From assembly GCA_030656145.1 (NCBI GenBank), contig JAUSOF010000036.1, positions 1-64,000 on the forward strand: a stretch of 64,000 nucleotides of DNA, given 5' to 3'. This document shows, piece after piece, positions 54,500-64,000 of this stretch. The stretch's first letter is position 1. Each line of letters starts with the position of its first letter. The notes under the pieces are model-generated. The model was not told the origin of the DNA. It did no database searches and saw only the letters and a program-made list of their open reading frames with translations. Both the position numbers and the translations under genes were made by a program. Source of the stretch: Pseudomonas sp. (GTDB lineage: Bacteria; Pseudomonadota; Gammaproteobacteria; Pseudomonadales; Pseudomonadaceae).

Positions 54500-57202
54500 A
54501 TGGGCGAACTGGCCAAAGAAATCCTCCCGGTCAATATCGAAGACGAACTGAAGCAGTCCTACCTCGACTACGCGATGAGCGTAATCGTCGGACGTGCCTT
54601 GCCGGATGCGCGCGATGGCTTGAAGCCCGTGCACCGTCGTGTGCTCTTTGCAATGAGTGAGTTGGGTAACGACTGGAACAAGGCATACAAGAAGTCCGCC
54701 CGTGTGGTCGGTGACGTGATCGGTAAGTATCACCCGCATGGTGATACCGCGGTTTACGACACCATCGTCCGTATGGCTCAGCCATTCTCCCTGCGCTACC
54801 TGCTGGTCGACGGCCAAGGCAACTTCGGTTCGGTGGACGGCGACAACGCGGCCGCCATGCGTTACACCGAAGTGCGCATGACCAAGCTGGCTCACGAGCT
54901 GCTGGCCGACCTGCACAAGGAAACCGTCGACTGGGTGCCGAACTACGACGGCACCGAGATGATTCCAGCGGTCATGCCGACAAGGGTGCCCAACCTGTTG
55001 GTCAACGGCGCCAGCGGTATCGCCGTGGGCATGGCCACCAATATTCCGCCGCACAACCTCACGGAAGTGATCAACGGCTGCCTGGCGCTGATCGACAATG
55101 GCGATCTGACCGTCGATGAGCTGATGCAGTACATTCCGGGTCCGGACTTCCCGACCGCGGCGATCATCAACGGTCGTGCCGGCATCATCGAGGCCTACCG
55201 CACCGGTCGCGGACGCATCTATATGCGTGCTCGGGCGATTATCGAAGACATCGACAAGGTCGGTGGTCGTCAGCAGATTATCGTTAGCGAGCTGCCGTAT
55301 CAGTTGAACAAGGCACGTCTGATCGAGAAGATCGCCGAGCTGGTTAAAGAGAAGAAGCTCGAAGGCATCACCGAGTTGCGCGACGAGTCCGACAAGGATG
55401 GCATGCGCATCGTGATCGAGCTGCGCCGTGGCGAAGTGCCAGAAGTGGTACTCAACAACCTCTACGCCCAGACCCAGATGCAGAGCGTATTCGGCATCAA
55501 CGTCGTGGCCCTGATCGATGGTCAGCCGAAAGTTCTCAACCTCAAGGACATGCTCGAAGCGTTTGTCCTGCACCGCCGTGAAGTGGTCACCCGGCGCACC
55601 GTGTTCGAGCTGCGCAAGGCGCGTGAGCGTGGGCACATCCTCGAAGGTCAGGCCGTCGCGCTGTCTAACATCGACCCGGTAATTGCGTTGATCAAGGCCT
55701 CGCAGTCGCCTGCAGAAGCCAAAGAAGCGTTGATTGCAACCGCCTGGGAGTCCACTGCGGTGGAAGCCATGGTCGAGCGCGCGGGTGCCGACTCCTGCCG
55801 CCCGGAAGCCCTGGAGCCGCAGTACGGTCTGCGCGACGGCAAGTACTACCTGTCGCCTGAACAGGCCCAGGCTATTCTTGAATTGCGCCTGCACCGCCTG
55901 ACGGGTCTGGAGCACGAGAAGCTGCTGGCCGAATACCAGGAAATTCTTGCCCAGATCGGCGAGCTGATCCGCATCCTCACCAGCGCCGTGCGCCTGATGG
56001 AAGTGATTCGCGAAGAGCTGGAAGCAATCAAGGCCGAGTTTGGCGATGCCCGACGTACCGAGATTCTCGATGCCCGCCTGGATCTGACCTTGGGTGATCT
56101 GATCACCGAAGAAGAGCGTGTAGTAACTATTTCCCATACCGGTTACGCCAAGTCGCAGCCGTTGAGCGCTTATCAGGCCCAGCGTCGCGGCGGTAAAGGC
56201 AAGTCGGCTACCGGTATCAAGGATGAGGACTACATCGCTCACCTGCTGGTCGCCAACAGCCACACCACGCTGCTGCTGTTTTCCAGCAAGGGCAAGGTGT
56301 ACTGGCTGAAAACCTACGAAATTCCGGAAGCCTCGCGCGCAGCTCGTGGTCGTCCGCTGGTCAACCTGTTGCCGTTGAGTGAGGGTGAGTACATCACCAC
56401 CATGTTGCCGGTCGAAATTGCCCCTAAAGGCAAGCAGGACGAAGTCGAAGATATCGACGGCGTGCTCGATGATGTCGAAGGCGCACTGGAAGCCAAGGGG
56501 CCGTTCATTTTCATGGCCACCGCCAACGGTACCGTGAAGAAGACCCCGCTGACCCAGTTCAGTCGTCCGCGCAGTGTTGGCTTGATCGCCCTGGGCCTCG
56601 ACGAAGGCGACACCCTGATTTCCGCCGCCATCACCGATGGCAGCCGTGAAGTCATGTTGTTCTCTGATGGCGGCAAGGTCACCCGCTTCAAGGAAACTGA
56701 TGTGCGGGCCATGGGGCGTACGGCACGTGGTGTGCGTGGCATGCGTTTGCCAGAAGGGCAGAAGCTGATTTCCATGCTGATCCCGGAAGAAGGCAGTGAG
56801 ATTCTGACTGCCTCCGAGCGTGGTTTTGGTAAGCGTACCGCCATCGAAGAGTTCCCCGAGTACAAGCGTGGCGGCCAGGGCGTGATCGCCATGGTCAGCA
56901 ACGAGCGTAACGGCAAGCTGGTTGGTGCCGTGCAGGTGCTCGATGGCGAGGAAATCATGCTGATTTCCGACCAGGGCACCCTGGTGCGTACCCGGGTTGG
57001 CGAAGTCTCCAGTCTCGGCCGCAACACCCAGGGCGTGACCCTGATCAAACTGGCTAAAGATGAAAAGCTGGTTGGTCTCGAGCGTGTGCAGGAGCCATCC
57101 GAAGAGGAAGGCGACGAACTGCTTGAGGGTGATGAGGCGCTGGACGACGATGTTGTCGAGGCCTCGGATTCTGCTGACGAGAGTCCTGCCAGCGAAGAGT
57201 GA
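54500..57202 (+). CDS. gyrA: DNA gyrase subunit A
   Basis: 900 residues. GyrA cuts and rejoins DNA; the catalytic tyrosine is Tyr122 ([11 protein letters not shown]). The quinolone region has Thr83 and Asp87, the wild-type state of P. aeruginosa, so no classical resistance change is seen. The C-terminal domain has the propeller repeats with the GyrA box QRRGGKGK, and an acidic tail (about 870-900). AAGGAACC lies upstream of ATG 54500. Confidence 0.98.
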   Translation: MGELAKEILPVNIEDELKQSYLDYAMSVIVGRALPDARDGLKPVHRRVLFAMSELGNDWNKAYKKSARVVGDVIGKYHPHGDTAVYDTIVRMAQPFSLRYLLVDGQGNFGSVDGDNAAAMRYTEVRMTKLAHELLADLHKETVDWVPNYDGTEMIPAVMPTRVPNLLVNGASGIAVGMATNIPPHNLTEVINGCLALIDNGDLTVDELMQYIPGPDFPTAAIINGRAGIIEAYRTGRGRIYMRARAIIEDIDKVGGRQQIIVSELPYQLNKARLIEKIAELVKEKKLEGITELRDESDKDGMRIVIELRRGEVPEVVLNNLYAQTQMQSVFGINVVALIDGQPKVLNLKDMLEAFVLHRREVVTRRTVFELRKARERGHILEGQAVALSNIDPVIALIKASQSPAEAKEALIATAWESTAVEAMVERAGADSCRPEALEPQYGLRDGKYYLSPEQAQAILELRLHRLTGLEHEKLLAEYQEILAQIGELIRILTSAVRLMEVIREELEAIKAEFGDARRTEILDARLDLTLGDLITEEERVVTISHTGYAKSQPLSAYQAQRRGGKGKSATGIKDEDYIAHLLVANSHTTLLLFSSKGKVYWLKTYEIPEASRAARGRPLVNLLPLSEGEYITTMLPVEIAPKGKQDEVEDIDGVLDDVEGALEAKGPFIFMATANGTVKKTPLTQFSRPRSVGLIALGLDEGDTLISAAITDGSREVMLFSDGGKVTRFKETDVRAMGRTARGVRGMRLPEGQKLISMLIPEEGSEILTASERGFGKRTAIEEFPEYKRGGQGVIAMVSNERNGKLVGAVQVLDGEEIMLISDQGTLVRTRVGEVSSLGRNTQGVTLIKLAKDEKLVGLERVQEPSEEEGDELLEGDEALDDDVVEASDSADESPASEE

Positions 57203-57208
57203 TCTGGG

Positions 57209-57231
57209 TGAGCGAGGCTGAGCCTCGCTCA
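57209..57231 (+). other. 10-bp hairpin after gyrA
   Basis: TGAGCGAGGC pairs exactly with GCCTCGCTCA around a three-base loop, seven bases after the gyrA stop. It has no T-run. It may end or protect the gyrA message before serC. Confidence 0.5.
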
Positions 57232-57266
57232 TTGCAGCGTTGGATTCGACGACTGGCCGACAGTGC

Positions 57267-57332
57267 GTAGGGTGTACTCGCGAAGCAGTACACCATTTTT
57301 ACGGCGTACTGCCTGCGGTGAGTACGCCCTAC
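57267..57332. repeat. 66-bp palindromic element between gyrA and serC
   Basis: The left half begins GTAGGGTGTACTCGC and the right half ends GAGTACGCCCTAC; the inner arms GCAGTACACC and GGCGTACTGC also pair. The whole element folds back on itself with few mismatches. This is the form of a mobile intergenic repeat (REP or MITE type). Confidence 0.75.
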
Positions 57333-57386
57333 ATGAAAGCGCACCGTCGCCCGGGCGACAGTGTTGGTGAACTGAGAGAGACAGAC

Positions 57387-58472
57387 GTGAGCAAGCGAGC
57401 CTATAACTTCTGCGCCGGCCCGGCCGCGCTTCCTGAAGCTGTTCTGCAGCGCGCCCAGGCGGAACTCCTCGACTGGCAGGGTAAAGGCCTGTCCGTGATG
57501 GAGATGAGTCATCGCAGCGATGACTACATGGCCATTGCGGCAAAGGCCGAACAGGATCTGCGCGACCTGCTTGGCATTCCCTCCAACTATAAAGTCCTGT
57601 TCCTGCAGGGCGGTGCCAGCCAGCAGTTCGCCGAGATCCCGCTCAACTTGCTGCCGGAAGGCGGTGTTGCCGACTATATCGATACCGGTATCTGGTCGAA
57701 GAAGAGCATCGAGGAGGCCAGTCGCTACGGCAGCATCAACGTTGCTGCCAGCGCCAAGCCTTACGACTACTTTGCGATTCCTGGGCAGAACGACTGGCAA
57801 CTCTCGAAAGACGCCGCCTACCTGCACTACGCCAGCAACGAAACCATCGGCGGCCTGCAGTTCGACTGGGTTCCCGAGGTTGGCGACGTGCCGCTGGTAG
57901 CGGACATGTCTTCCGATATCCTCTCGCGGCCCATCGACGTGTCGAAGTTCGGCCTGATCTATGCCGGCGCGCAGAAGAACATCGGCCCTAGCGGCCTGGT
58001 GGTGACCATCGTTCGCGAAGACCTGCTCGGCCGTGCCCGCAGCGTCTGTCCGACCATGCTCAACTACAAGGTCGCTGCTGATAACGGTTCGATGTACAAC
58101 ACCCCGGCGACATTTTCCTGGTACCTCTCCGGGCTGGTGTTCGAGTGGTTGAAGGAGCAGGGCGGTGTCGCAGCCATGGAGCAGCGTAACCGTGCCAAGA
58201 AAGAACTGCTCTACGGCGCCATCGACAGCAGTGAGCTGTACAGCAATCCGATTGCGCTGAATGCCCGCTCCTGGATGAACGTGCCCTTCCGTCTGGCGGA
58301 TGAGCGTCTGGATAAACCGTTCCTGGTCGGTGCCGAGGCGCGCAATCTGCTTAATCTGAAGGGCCATCGCTCGGTCGGCGGCATGCGTGCCTCCATCTAT
58401 AACGCCGTGGGTCTGGATGCCGTCGAGGCGCTGGTCGCTTACATGGCGCAATTCGAGAAGGAGCACGGCTGA
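57387..58472 (+). CDS. serC: Phosphoserine aminotransferase
   Basis: 361 residues from GTG 57387, preceded by GAGAGAGA; the frame to 57240 runs into the palindromic repeat. It transaminates 3-phosphohydroxypyruvate in serine synthesis and the equivalent step in PLP synthesis. The PLP lysine is Lys197 (YAGAQKNIGPSG). The start NFCAGPAALPEAVL is diagnostic. The stop shares a base with the pheA start. Confidence 0.97.
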   Translation: MSKRAYNFCAGPAALPEAVLQRAQAELLDWQGKGLSVMEMSHRSDDYMAIAAKAEQDLRDLLGIPSNYKVLFLQGGASQQFAEIPLNLLPEGGVADYIDTGIWSKKSIEEASRYGSINVAASAKPYDYFAIPGQNDWQLSKDAAYLHYASNETIGGLQFDWVPEVGDVPLVADMSSDILSRPIDVSKFGLIYAGAQKNIGPSGLVVTIVREDLLGRARSVCPTMLNYKVAADNGSMYNTPATFSWYLSGLVFEWLKEQGGVAAMEQRNRAKKELLYGAIDSSELYSNPIALNARSWMNVPFRLADERLDKPFLVGAEARNLLNLKGHRSVGGMRASIYNAVGLDAVEALVAYMAQFEKEHG

Positions 58473-59578
58473 TGACGGATGTAATCTCCGAGCAAGAGCT
58501 GCAGGCCCTGCGTCTGCGCATCGACAGCCTGGACGAGAAAATCCTCGCGCTGATCAGTGACCGTGCGCGCTGTGCCGAAGAAGTGGCGCGGGTCAAGATG
58601 GCTTCGTTGCCGGTCGGCGAGAAGCCGGTGTTCTACCGCCCCGAGCGCGAAGCCCAGGTGCTGAAACGTATCATGGAGCGTAATCAGGGGCCGTTGGGCA
58701 ATGAGGAAATGGCGCGGCTGTTTCGCGAAATAATGTCCTCCTGCCTGGCCCTGGAAAACCCGCTGAAAGTCGCCTATCTCGGGCCTGAGGGCACGTTCTC
58801 ACAGGCTGCGGCGATGAAGCATTTCGGTCATGCGGTGATCAGTGTGCCGATGGCGGCGATCGATGAGGTGTTCCGCGAAGTGGCCGCCGGCTCAGTCAAC
58901 TTCGGCGTGGTGCCGGTGGAGAACTCCACCGAAGGCGCGATCAATCACACGCTGGACAGTTTCCTTGAGCACGATATGGTGATCTGCGGTGAAGTGGAGC
59001 TGCGCATCCACCACCATCTACTGGTCGGCGAAACCACCAAGGTCGACAAGATCAGCCGCATTTATTCTCACGCCCAGTCCCTGGCCCAGTGCCGCAAGTG
59101 GCTGGATGCGCACTACCCGAACGTCGAGCGCGTGGCAGTGTCGAGCAACGCCGAGGCGGCCAAGCGGGTCAAGGGCGAGTGGAACAGCGCGGCGATTGCC
59201 GGCGACATGGCGGCCAGTCTGTATGGCTTGACCAAGCTGGCGGAAAAGATCGAAGACCGCCCGGACAACTCGACACGGTTCTTGATCATCGGCAGCCAGG
59301 AAGTGCCACCGACCGGCGACGACAAGACCTCGGTCATCGTCTCCATGCGCAACAAGCCGGGTGCCCTGCACGAGCTGCTGGTGCCGTTCCATAACAACGG
59401 CATCGACCTGACTCGCATCGAAACCCGTCCTTCGCGTAGCGGCAAGTGGACCTATGTGTTCTTTATCGACTTCGTCGGCCATCACCGTGATCCGCTGATC
59501 AAGGATGTGCTGGAGAAGATCAATCAGGAAGCCGTGGCGCTGAAAGTATTGGGGTCGTATCCGAAGGCGGTACTTTAA
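58472..59578 (+). CDS. pheA: Bifunctional chorismate mutase / prephenate dehydratase
   Basis: 368 residues. The AroQ-type chorismate mutase lies at ~5-95 (LRLRIDSLDEKILALISDRARCAEEVARVK), the dehydratase at ~97-275 with the N-S-T-R-F-L motif, and an ACT domain at ~285-365 (KPGALHELL, ESRP-type IETRPSR) for phenylalanine feedback. It converts chorismate to phenylpyruvate. The start overlaps serC (TGATG). Confidence 0.97.
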   Translation: MTDVISEQELQALRLRIDSLDEKILALISDRARCAEEVARVKMASLPVGEKPVFYRPEREAQVLKRIMERNQGPLGNEEMARLFREIMSSCLALENPLKVAYLGPEGTFSQAAAMKHFGHAVISVPMAAIDEVFREVAAGSVNFGVVPVENSTEGAINHTLDSFLEHDMVICGEVELRIHHHLLVGETTKVDKISRIYSHAQSLAQCRKWLDAHYPNVERVAVSSNAEAAKRVKGEWNSAAIAGDMAASLYGLTKLAEKIEDRPDNSTRFLIIGSQEVPPTGDDKTSVIVSMRNKPGALHELLVPFHNNGIDLTRIETRPSRSGKWTYVFFIDFVGHHRDPLIKDVLEKINQEAVALKVLGSYPKAVL

Positions 59579-59597
59579 AACTGCAGCAGCAAGCGCC

Positions 59598-59664
59598 AAG
59601 CCTCAAGCTTCACGCGGATCGACGCCTGGCTGTGCTTGGGCTTGCGGCTTTTAGCTTGAGGCTT
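59598..59664. repeat. Inverted repeat between pheA and hisC
   Basis: AAGCCTCAAGCT at 59598-59609 is repeated in perfect reverse complement at 59653-59664, with AAGCG/GCTTG-type copies on both sides. This resembles the degenerate AAGCTTGCAGC-type intergenic repeats of Pseudomonas. The right arm provides GAGG, the likely ribosome-binding site for hisC. Confidence 0.7.
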
Positions 59665-59669
59665 ATGTC

Positions 59670-60776
59670 ATGACCGATTTCCTTGCCCTGGCTCAGCCAG
59701 GGGTGCAGCAACTGTCGCCCTATGTGCCGGGCAAGCCGGTAGATGAGCTGGCGCGCGAGCTGGAGCTGGATCCAGTCACCATCGTTAAGCTGGCCAGCAA
59801 CGAAAACCCGCTGGGCCCCAGCCCTAAAGCGTTGCAGGCGATTCGCGGCGAGCTGGCCGAGCTGACTCGTTATCCCGATGGCAATGGCTTCGCCCTGAAA
59901 AGTCTGTTGGCCGAGCGCTGCGGTGTGCAACCCAGCCAGGTCACCCTGGGTAACGGTTCCAACGACATTCTCGAGCTGGTGGCGCGGGCTTATCTGGCGC
60001 CCGGTCTCAATGCGGTGTTTAGCGAGCATGCGTTCGCCGTCTACCCGATCGCCACTCAGGCAGTCGGCGCGTTAGGCAAGGTGGTACCGGCCAAGGACTT
60101 CGGTCATGACCTGGATGCCATGCTTGCGGCCATCGACAGCAACACCCGTGTGGTGTTTATCGCCAACCCGAATAACCCGACCGGCACCTGGTTCAGTCCG
60201 CAGGCGTTAAGCGATTTTCTCGCCCGTGTACCGGGCAATGTGCTGGTGGTGCTCGACGAGGCTTACATCGAGTATGCCGACGGCTTTGATCTGCCGGATG
60301 GTCTCGATTATTTGGCCCGCTATGAGAATCTGCTGGTCTCGCGGACTTTTTCCAAGGCCTATGGCCTGGCGGCGTTGCGTGTCGGTTACGCCATCAGCTC
60401 GGCGCAGATCGCCGATGTACTCAATCGAGTGCGTCAGCCCTTTAACGTCAATAGCCTGGCTTTGGCAGCCGCCTGTGCGGCGTTTGATGATGCCGAATAC
60501 CTGGCGCAAAGTCGGCGGGTCAATGCTGCCGGCATGCTGCAATTGGAAGCGGGTTTCCGCGCGCTCGGGTTGAGCTGGATTCCTTCCAGGGGCAACTTCA
60601 TTGCCGTTGATCTCGGGCGCGAGTCGATGCCGCTGTATCAGGCACTGTTGCGCGAAGGCGTGATCGTGCGGCCGGTGGCCAATTACGGCATGCCGACCTA
60701 CCTGCGTGTCTCTATCGGTTTGCCGGAAGAGAATGAGCGTTTCCTTGAGGCGCTGGGCAAGGTGCTGAGCGCGTGA
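59670..60776 (+). CDS. hisC: Histidinol-phosphate / aromatic aminotransferase
   Basis: 368 residues, the second HisC type (HisC2/HisHb) of Pseudomonas, located with aromatic genes and so probably active on aromatic keto acids as well as histidinol phosphate. The PLP lysine is Lys229 (SRTFSKAYGLA), with NPNNPTGTW and VSIGLPEENERFL. GAGG eight bases before ATG 59670 lies in the repeat arm. An ATG-TCA-TGA mini-frame at 59665 overlaps the start. The stop overlaps the next GTG. Confidence 0.95.
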   Translation: MTDFLALAQPGVQQLSPYVPGKPVDELARELELDPVTIVKLASNENPLGPSPKALQAIRGELAELTRYPDGNGFALKSLLAERCGVQPSQVTLGNGSNDILELVARAYLAPGLNAVFSEHAFAVYPIATQAVGALGKVVPAKDFGHDLDAMLAAIDSNTRVVFIANPNNPTGTWFSPQALSDFLARVPGNVLVVLDEAYIEYADGFDLPDGLDYLARYENLLVSRTFSKAYGLAALRVGYAISSAQIADVLNRVRQPFNVNSLALAAACAAFDDAEYLAQSRRVNAAGMLQLEAGFRALGLSWIPSRGNFIAVDLGRESMPLYQALLREGVIVRPVANYGMPTYLRVSIGLPEENERFLEALGKVLSA

Positions 60777-63028
60777 GCGAATTGAAGAGCGCTGTCACCA
60801 AGGCGCAACCCGGCACGCCTATGATCGGTCGTCTGGTGGTGATCGGTCTTGGCCTGATCGGTGGATCGTTCGCCAAGGGTTTGCGTGAGCGTGGCCTGTG
60901 CCGCGAAGTGGTAGGCGTCGATCTCGACCCACAGTCACGCCGCTTGGCTGTCGAGTTGGGGGTGGTCGATCGCTGCGAAGAGCAGTTGGCAGTCGCCTGC
61001 CAGGGCGCTGAGGTGATCCAGTTGGCGGTGCCGATTCTGGCAATGGAGAAGCTGCTGGCAGAGTTGGCCAAGCTCGATCTGGGCAATGCCGTGCTTACTG
61101 ATGTCGGTAGCGCCAAGGGCAATGTGGTGCGTGCTGCGCGTCTGGCTTTTGGCGAGATGCCGGCACGCTTCGTGCCCGGTCACCCGATTGCCGGCTCCGA
61201 ACAAAGCGGCGTTGAGGCAGCCAATGCCGAGCTGTTTCGCCGGCACAAGGTGATCTTGACGCCATTGGCGCAGACCGATCCGCAGGCGCTGCAGCTGGTC
61301 GACCGGCTCTGGTGCGAGCTGGGTGCGGATGTTGAGCACATGCAGGTCGAGCATCATGATCAGGTGCTGGCTGCGACCAGTCATCTGCCGCATCTGTTGG
61401 CATTTGGCCTGGTCGATTCGCTGGCCAAGCGCAGCGAAAACCTGGAGATATTCCGTTACGCCGCTGGCGGCTTTCGCGATTTCACGCGGATTGCCGGCAG
61501 TGATCCGGTGATGTGGCACGACATCTTTCTCGCCAATCGCGAGGCCGTGCTGCACACCCTGGATTTATTTCGCGGCGACCTCGACGCCTTGCGCGATGCG
61601 GTCGACGCTGGGGATGGCCATCAGCTGTTGGGGGTATTTACCCGCGCTCGGGTGGCCCGCGAACATTTCAGCAAAATTCTAGCCCGACGGGCCTATGTGG
61701 ACGCTATGCACTCGAATGATCTGATTTTTCTGGCTAATCCCGGTGGCAAGCTGTCCGGGCGGATTCGTGTTCCGGGCGACAAGTCCATCTCGCACCGCTC
61801 AATCATGCTGGGGTCGCTGGCCGAAGGTACTACTGAGGTCGAAGGCTTCCTGGAGGGCGAAGATGCCCTGGCAACCCTGCAGGCTTTCCGTGATATGGGG
61901 GTGGTGATCGAAGGCCCGCACCATGGTCGGGTGACTATTCATGGTGTGGGTCTGCAGGGCCTGCAGGCGCCTCCTGGGCCGATTTATCTGGGCAATTCGG
62001 GCACCTCCATGCGCCTGCTTGCAGGCTTGCTGGCCGGGCAGTCGTTCGACACCACCCTGAGCGGCGACGCGTCATTGTCCAAGCGGCCGATGAATCGGGT
62101 GGCCAAGCCGCTGCGTGAGATGGGCGCGGTGATCGAAACCGCTCCGGAAGGGCGTCCGCCGTTGACCATTCGCGGTGGCCAGCGCCTAAGCGGCATGCAC
62201 TACGAAATGCCGATGGCCAGTGCCCAGGTGAAATCCTGCCTGTTGCTGGCCGGCTTGTACGCGGCGGGACAGACCTCGGTCACTGAGCCGGCACCCACTC
62301 GGGATCATACCGAGCGCATGTTGCGCGGCTTCGGTTATCCGGTCGCCGTCGATGGCAGTACGGCCAGTCTGGAGTCAGGCCACAAATTGACCGCTAGCCA
62401 TATCGAAGTGCCGGCGGATATTTCCTCGGCGGCTTTCTTCCTGGTCGCCGGTAGCATTGCCGAAGATTCCGAGTTGCTGCTGGAGCATGTAGGGATCAAC
62501 CCGACGCGCACCGGGGTAATCGACATCCTCAAATTGATGGGCGGCGACATCAGCCTGGAAAACCAGCGGGTCGTGGGTGGTGAACCGGTAGCCGATATTC
62601 GCGTGCGCAGCGCCAAGCTGCATGGCATCGACATTCCCGAACATCTGGTGCCGTTGGCCATTGATGAATTCCCGGTGCTGTTCGTGGCGGCTGCGTGTGC
62701 CGAAGGCCGCACCGTGCTGCGTGGCGCCGAGGAGTTGCGGGTCAAGGAGTCTGATCGCATCCAGGTCATGGCCGATGGCTTGCTGGCGCTGGGCGCCAAG
62801 GTCGAGCCGACGCCGGATGGCATCATCATTGATGGTGGCAGCCTGGGCGGTGGCGAGGTCTGGAGTCATGGCGATCACCGCATTGCCATGGCCTTCAGCG
62901 TGGCATCGCTGCGCGCCAGCGCGCCGATCCGTATTCACGACTGCGCCAACGTGGCGACCTCGTTTCCGAACTTCCTGGCCTTGGCGGCGCAGGTTGGTAT
63001 CCGCGTGGCAGAGGAGGTCAAGTCATGA
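60773..63028 (+). CDS. aroA: Fused prephenate (cyclohexadienyl) dehydrogenase / EPSP synthase
   Basis: 751 residues, a natural fusion. The TyrA part (~18-310) has G-x-G-x2-G in [10 protein letters not shown] and [10 protein letters not shown]; it oxidises prephenate or arogenate for tyrosine. The AroA part (~318-751) has [22 protein letters not shown] and RVKESDRI, and makes EPSP in the shikimate pathway. The join is near residue 312. The GTG start overlaps hisC; the stop overlaps cmk. The fusion is usual in Pseudomonas. Confidence 0.96.
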   Translation: MSELKSAVTKAQPGTPMIGRLVVIGLGLIGGSFAKGLRERGLCREVVGVDLDPQSRRLAVELGVVDRCEEQLAVACQGAEVIQLAVPILAMEKLLAELAKLDLGNAVLTDVGSAKGNVVRAARLAFGEMPARFVPGHPIAGSEQSGVEAANAELFRRHKVILTPLAQTDPQALQLVDRLWCELGADVEHMQVEHHDQVLAATSHLPHLLAFGLVDSLAKRSENLEIFRYAAGGFRDFTRIAGSDPVMWHDIFLANREAVLHTLDLFRGDLDALRDAVDAGDGHQLLGVFTRARVAREHFSKILARRAYVDAMHSNDLIFLANPGGKLSGRIRVPGDKSISHRSIMLGSLAEGTTEVEGFLEGEDALATLQAFRDMGVVIEGPHHGRVTIHGVGLQGLQAPPGPIYLGNSGTSMRLLAGLLAGQSFDTTLSGDASLSKRPMNRVAKPLREMGAVIETAPEGRPPLTIRGGQRLSGMHYEMPMASAQVKSCLLLAGLYAAGQTSVTEPAPTRDHTERMLRGFGYPVAVDGSTASLESGHKLTASHIEVPADISSAAFFLVAGSIAEDSELLLEHVGINPTRTGVIDILKLMGGDISLENQRVVGGEPVADIRVRSAKLHGIDIPEHLVPLAIDEFPVLFVAAACAEGRTVLRGAEELRVKESDRIQVMADGLLALGAKVEPTPDGIIIDGGSLGGGEVWSHGDHRIAMAFSVASLRASAPIRIHDCANVATSFPNFLALAAQVGIRVAEEVKS

Positions 63029-63714
63029 CCGCTCTCGCGCCGATAGTCGCCATTGATGGGCCCAGCGGCTCTGGCAAGGGCACCATTGCCGGCTTGTTGG
63101 CGCAGAAGTTGGGTTGGAATCTGCTGGATTCCGGTGCTTTGTATCGTTTGCTGGCCTTTGCCGCGCGCAACCACGGGGTCGATCTGACCAACGAAGAGGC
63201 GATGAAGGTGCTGGCCGCGCATCTTGATGTGCAGTTCCTCGCCGGTGCCCAGGGGCAGGGGCAGCGGATCATTCTCGAGGGTGAGGAAGTTACCGATGCC
63301 ATCCGCAATGAAGGCATCGGTGCCGGGGCCTCACAGGTGGCTTCGCTGCCCGCGGTACGCGAGGCTTTGCTCCAGCGCCAGCGGGCGTTTCAGGAAATGC
63401 CGGGGCTGGTTGCCGACGGGCGCGATATGGGCACCGTGGTGTTTCCCGACGCAGCGTTGAAGATTTTTCTGACCGCCAGCGCCGAAGAGCGTGCCCGCAG
63501 ACGTTACTTGCAGTTGAAGGCCAAGGGCGATGATGTTAATCTCGCGAGTCTTCTCGACGAGATTCGGGCGCGTGATGAGCGCGATACCCAGCGTGCAGTG
63601 GCTCCGCTAAAACCGGCAGCCGATGCGATTCAGCTGGATTCCACCGAACTCTCCATCGAGCAGGTAATGGAACGTATTCTGAGTGAAGTCGCCAATCGCG
63701 ACCTCGCCGGATAA
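63025..63714 (+). CDS. cmk: Cytidylate kinase
   Basis: 229 residues. It phosphorylates CMP and dCMP. The P-loop GPSGSGKGT lies at 12-20, and [15 protein letters not shown] and the RxxRD-type [10 protein letters not shown] are present. The start overlaps the upstream fusion gene (ATGA). Together with rpsA downstream it forms the usual cmk-rpsA pair, but a terminator hairpin separates them here. Confidence 0.97.
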   Translation: MTALAPIVAIDGPSGSGKGTIAGLLAQKLGWNLLDSGALYRLLAFAARNHGVDLTNEEAMKVLAAHLDVQFLAGAQGQGQRIILEGEEVTDAIRNEGIGAGASQVASLPAVREALLQRQRAFQEMPGLVADGRDMGTVVFPDAALKIFLTASAEERARRRYLQLKAKGDDVNLASLLDEIRARDERDTQRAVAPLKPAADAIQLDSTELSIEQVMERILSEVANRDLAG

Positions 63715-63751
63715 CAAGAGCCCCAGCTGCTTAAGTTGGTCAGCTCGCAAG

Positions 63752-63794
63752 GAGGCATACGGGAACCCAGTCCTAGACCCGTAGGCCTCTTTTT
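63752..63794 (+). terminator. Terminator or attenuator between cmk and rpsA
   Basis: GAGGCATACGGG pairs with CCCGTAGGCCTC (one mismatch) around a ~14-base loop, then TTTTT. It is a well-formed intrinsic terminator, 37 bp after cmk and about 70 bp before rpsA. It would separate S1 synthesis from the supraoperon. Confidence 0.75.
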
Positions 63795-63806
63795 ATATGA
63801 ACGTAC

Positions 63807-63846
63807 CCACATTGTCTGGAATGTGGTTTGGGCGGATTTCCCGCCC
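63807..63846 (+). promoter_or_regulatory. rpsA leader hairpins (possible S1 autocontrol)
   Basis: Two stems precede rpsA: CCACATT/AATGTGG (63807-63826) and GGGCGG/CCGCCC (63830-63846). In E. coli the rpsA leader folds into hairpins bound by S1 to repress its own translation. A modest AGGA lies before the ATG. Confidence 0.5.
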
Positions 63847-63865
63847 GGAATCAACAGGAATTAAA

Positions 63866-64000
63866 ATGAGCGAAAGCTTTGCTGAACTATTTGAAGAAAG
63901 CCTAAAAACCCTGAATCTTCAGGCTGGCTCGATCATCACCGCTATCATCGTCGACATCGATTACCAAGCTGGTTGGGTAACCGTTCACGCTGGTTTGAAG
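63866..64000 (+). CDS. rpsA: 30S ribosomal protein S1, 5' part
   Basis: First 45 codons, cut by the window end. MSESFAELFEESLKTLNLQAGSIITAIIVDI is the start of S1, followed by the first strands of the first S1 domain. S1 unfolds and docks mRNA on the 30S subunit. ATG 63866 has AGGA upstream. Confidence 0.95.
   Translation, partial: MSESFAELFEESLKTLNLQAGSIITAIIVDIDYQAGWVTVHAGLK

Noticed and set aside
54725..54775. Possible quinolone-resistance change in gyrA (Thr83)
   Set aside because: Threonine at 83 is the normal residue in P. aeruginosa; Asp87 is also unchanged, so nothing indicates a mutation.
54494..57232. 912-codon open frame antisense to gyrA
   Set aside because: It mirrors the gyrA codons in a GC-rich genome, gives a low-complexity His/Gln/Leu protein, and has no ribosome-binding site.

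Overview
The window is a piece of a Pseudomonas chromosome (gamma-proteobacterium, GC-rich). The evidence is the gene content and order: the gyrA-serC-pheA-hisC-tyrA/aroA-cmk-rpsA supraoperon, the mupP-ubiG-MTA deaminase-mtnA block, the nadK-metallophosphatase-rhomboid-YeaC-DUF2797-pepN block, and the plcP-agt-cyaB neighbourhood all match orders I recall from Pseudomonas genomes. I see no prophage, insertion sequence, plasmid gene or CRISPR array. The accessory signal lies mostly in intergenic repeats and regulatory DNA.

Layout. 1-1260: the tail of tRNA-Met, an L,D-transpeptidase, tRNA-Val and tRNA-Asp with promoter and terminators, and a 28-codon acidic peptide gene behind a structured leader. 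1284-10652: an AraC-type regulator with a degenerate nitrilase-like protein, fadH (2,4-dienoyl-CoA reductase) with an NTF2-like partner, a coiled-coil protein, a PLP-dependent deaminase-like enzyme, a cNMP-binding/rhodanese fusion and DUF1853. 10795-17435: nadK, metallophosphatase, rhomboid protease, YeaC, DUF2797 and pepN, tightly packed with start/stop overlaps. 17638-24688: a four-gene envelope cluster (DUF1302 barrel, DUF1329 periplasmic protein, YCF48-like propeller, MMPL/RND transporter) closed by a strong terminator; this is the best candidate for an incompletely described system. 24837-28204: DUF2784, SDR, DMT exporter, CsaA and an AraC regulator.

28267-31987: phosphate-starvation lipid remodelling. 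Four 11-bp Pho-box units precede a plcP-like phosphoesterase and an agt-like glycosyltransferase; a repeat-filled gap and the class III adenylate cyclase cyaB follow. 32180-37652: Mpo1-like DUF962 protein, an AraC regulator, two tandem trkH potassium transporter genes and a nitroreductase. 37725-41139: a Cpx-type envelope stress module (histidine kinase, CpxP/Spy-like chaperone, response regulator, membrane coiled-coil protein) with a candidate CpxR site upstream of the CpxP-like gene and a terminator between that gene and the kinase gene; then a YciI protein. 41477-47892: PHP phosphoesterase and YciO-like protein, a PA2779-family peptide, trpS, scpA, scpB and rluB. 48028-54255: GGDEF protein, YciK-like SDR, mupP, ubiG, and a divergent methylthioadenosine deaminase/mtnA pair. 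54256-64000: the gyrA leader and gyrA, then serC, pheA, hisC, tyrA-aroA, cmk and the start of rpsA, covering serine/PLP, aromatic amino acid, histidine-type transamination and nucleotide functions in one transcription direction.

Most protein functions are assigned by family recognition from the translated sequence. Hairpins, promoters and operators were read by eye and have not been tested computationally.
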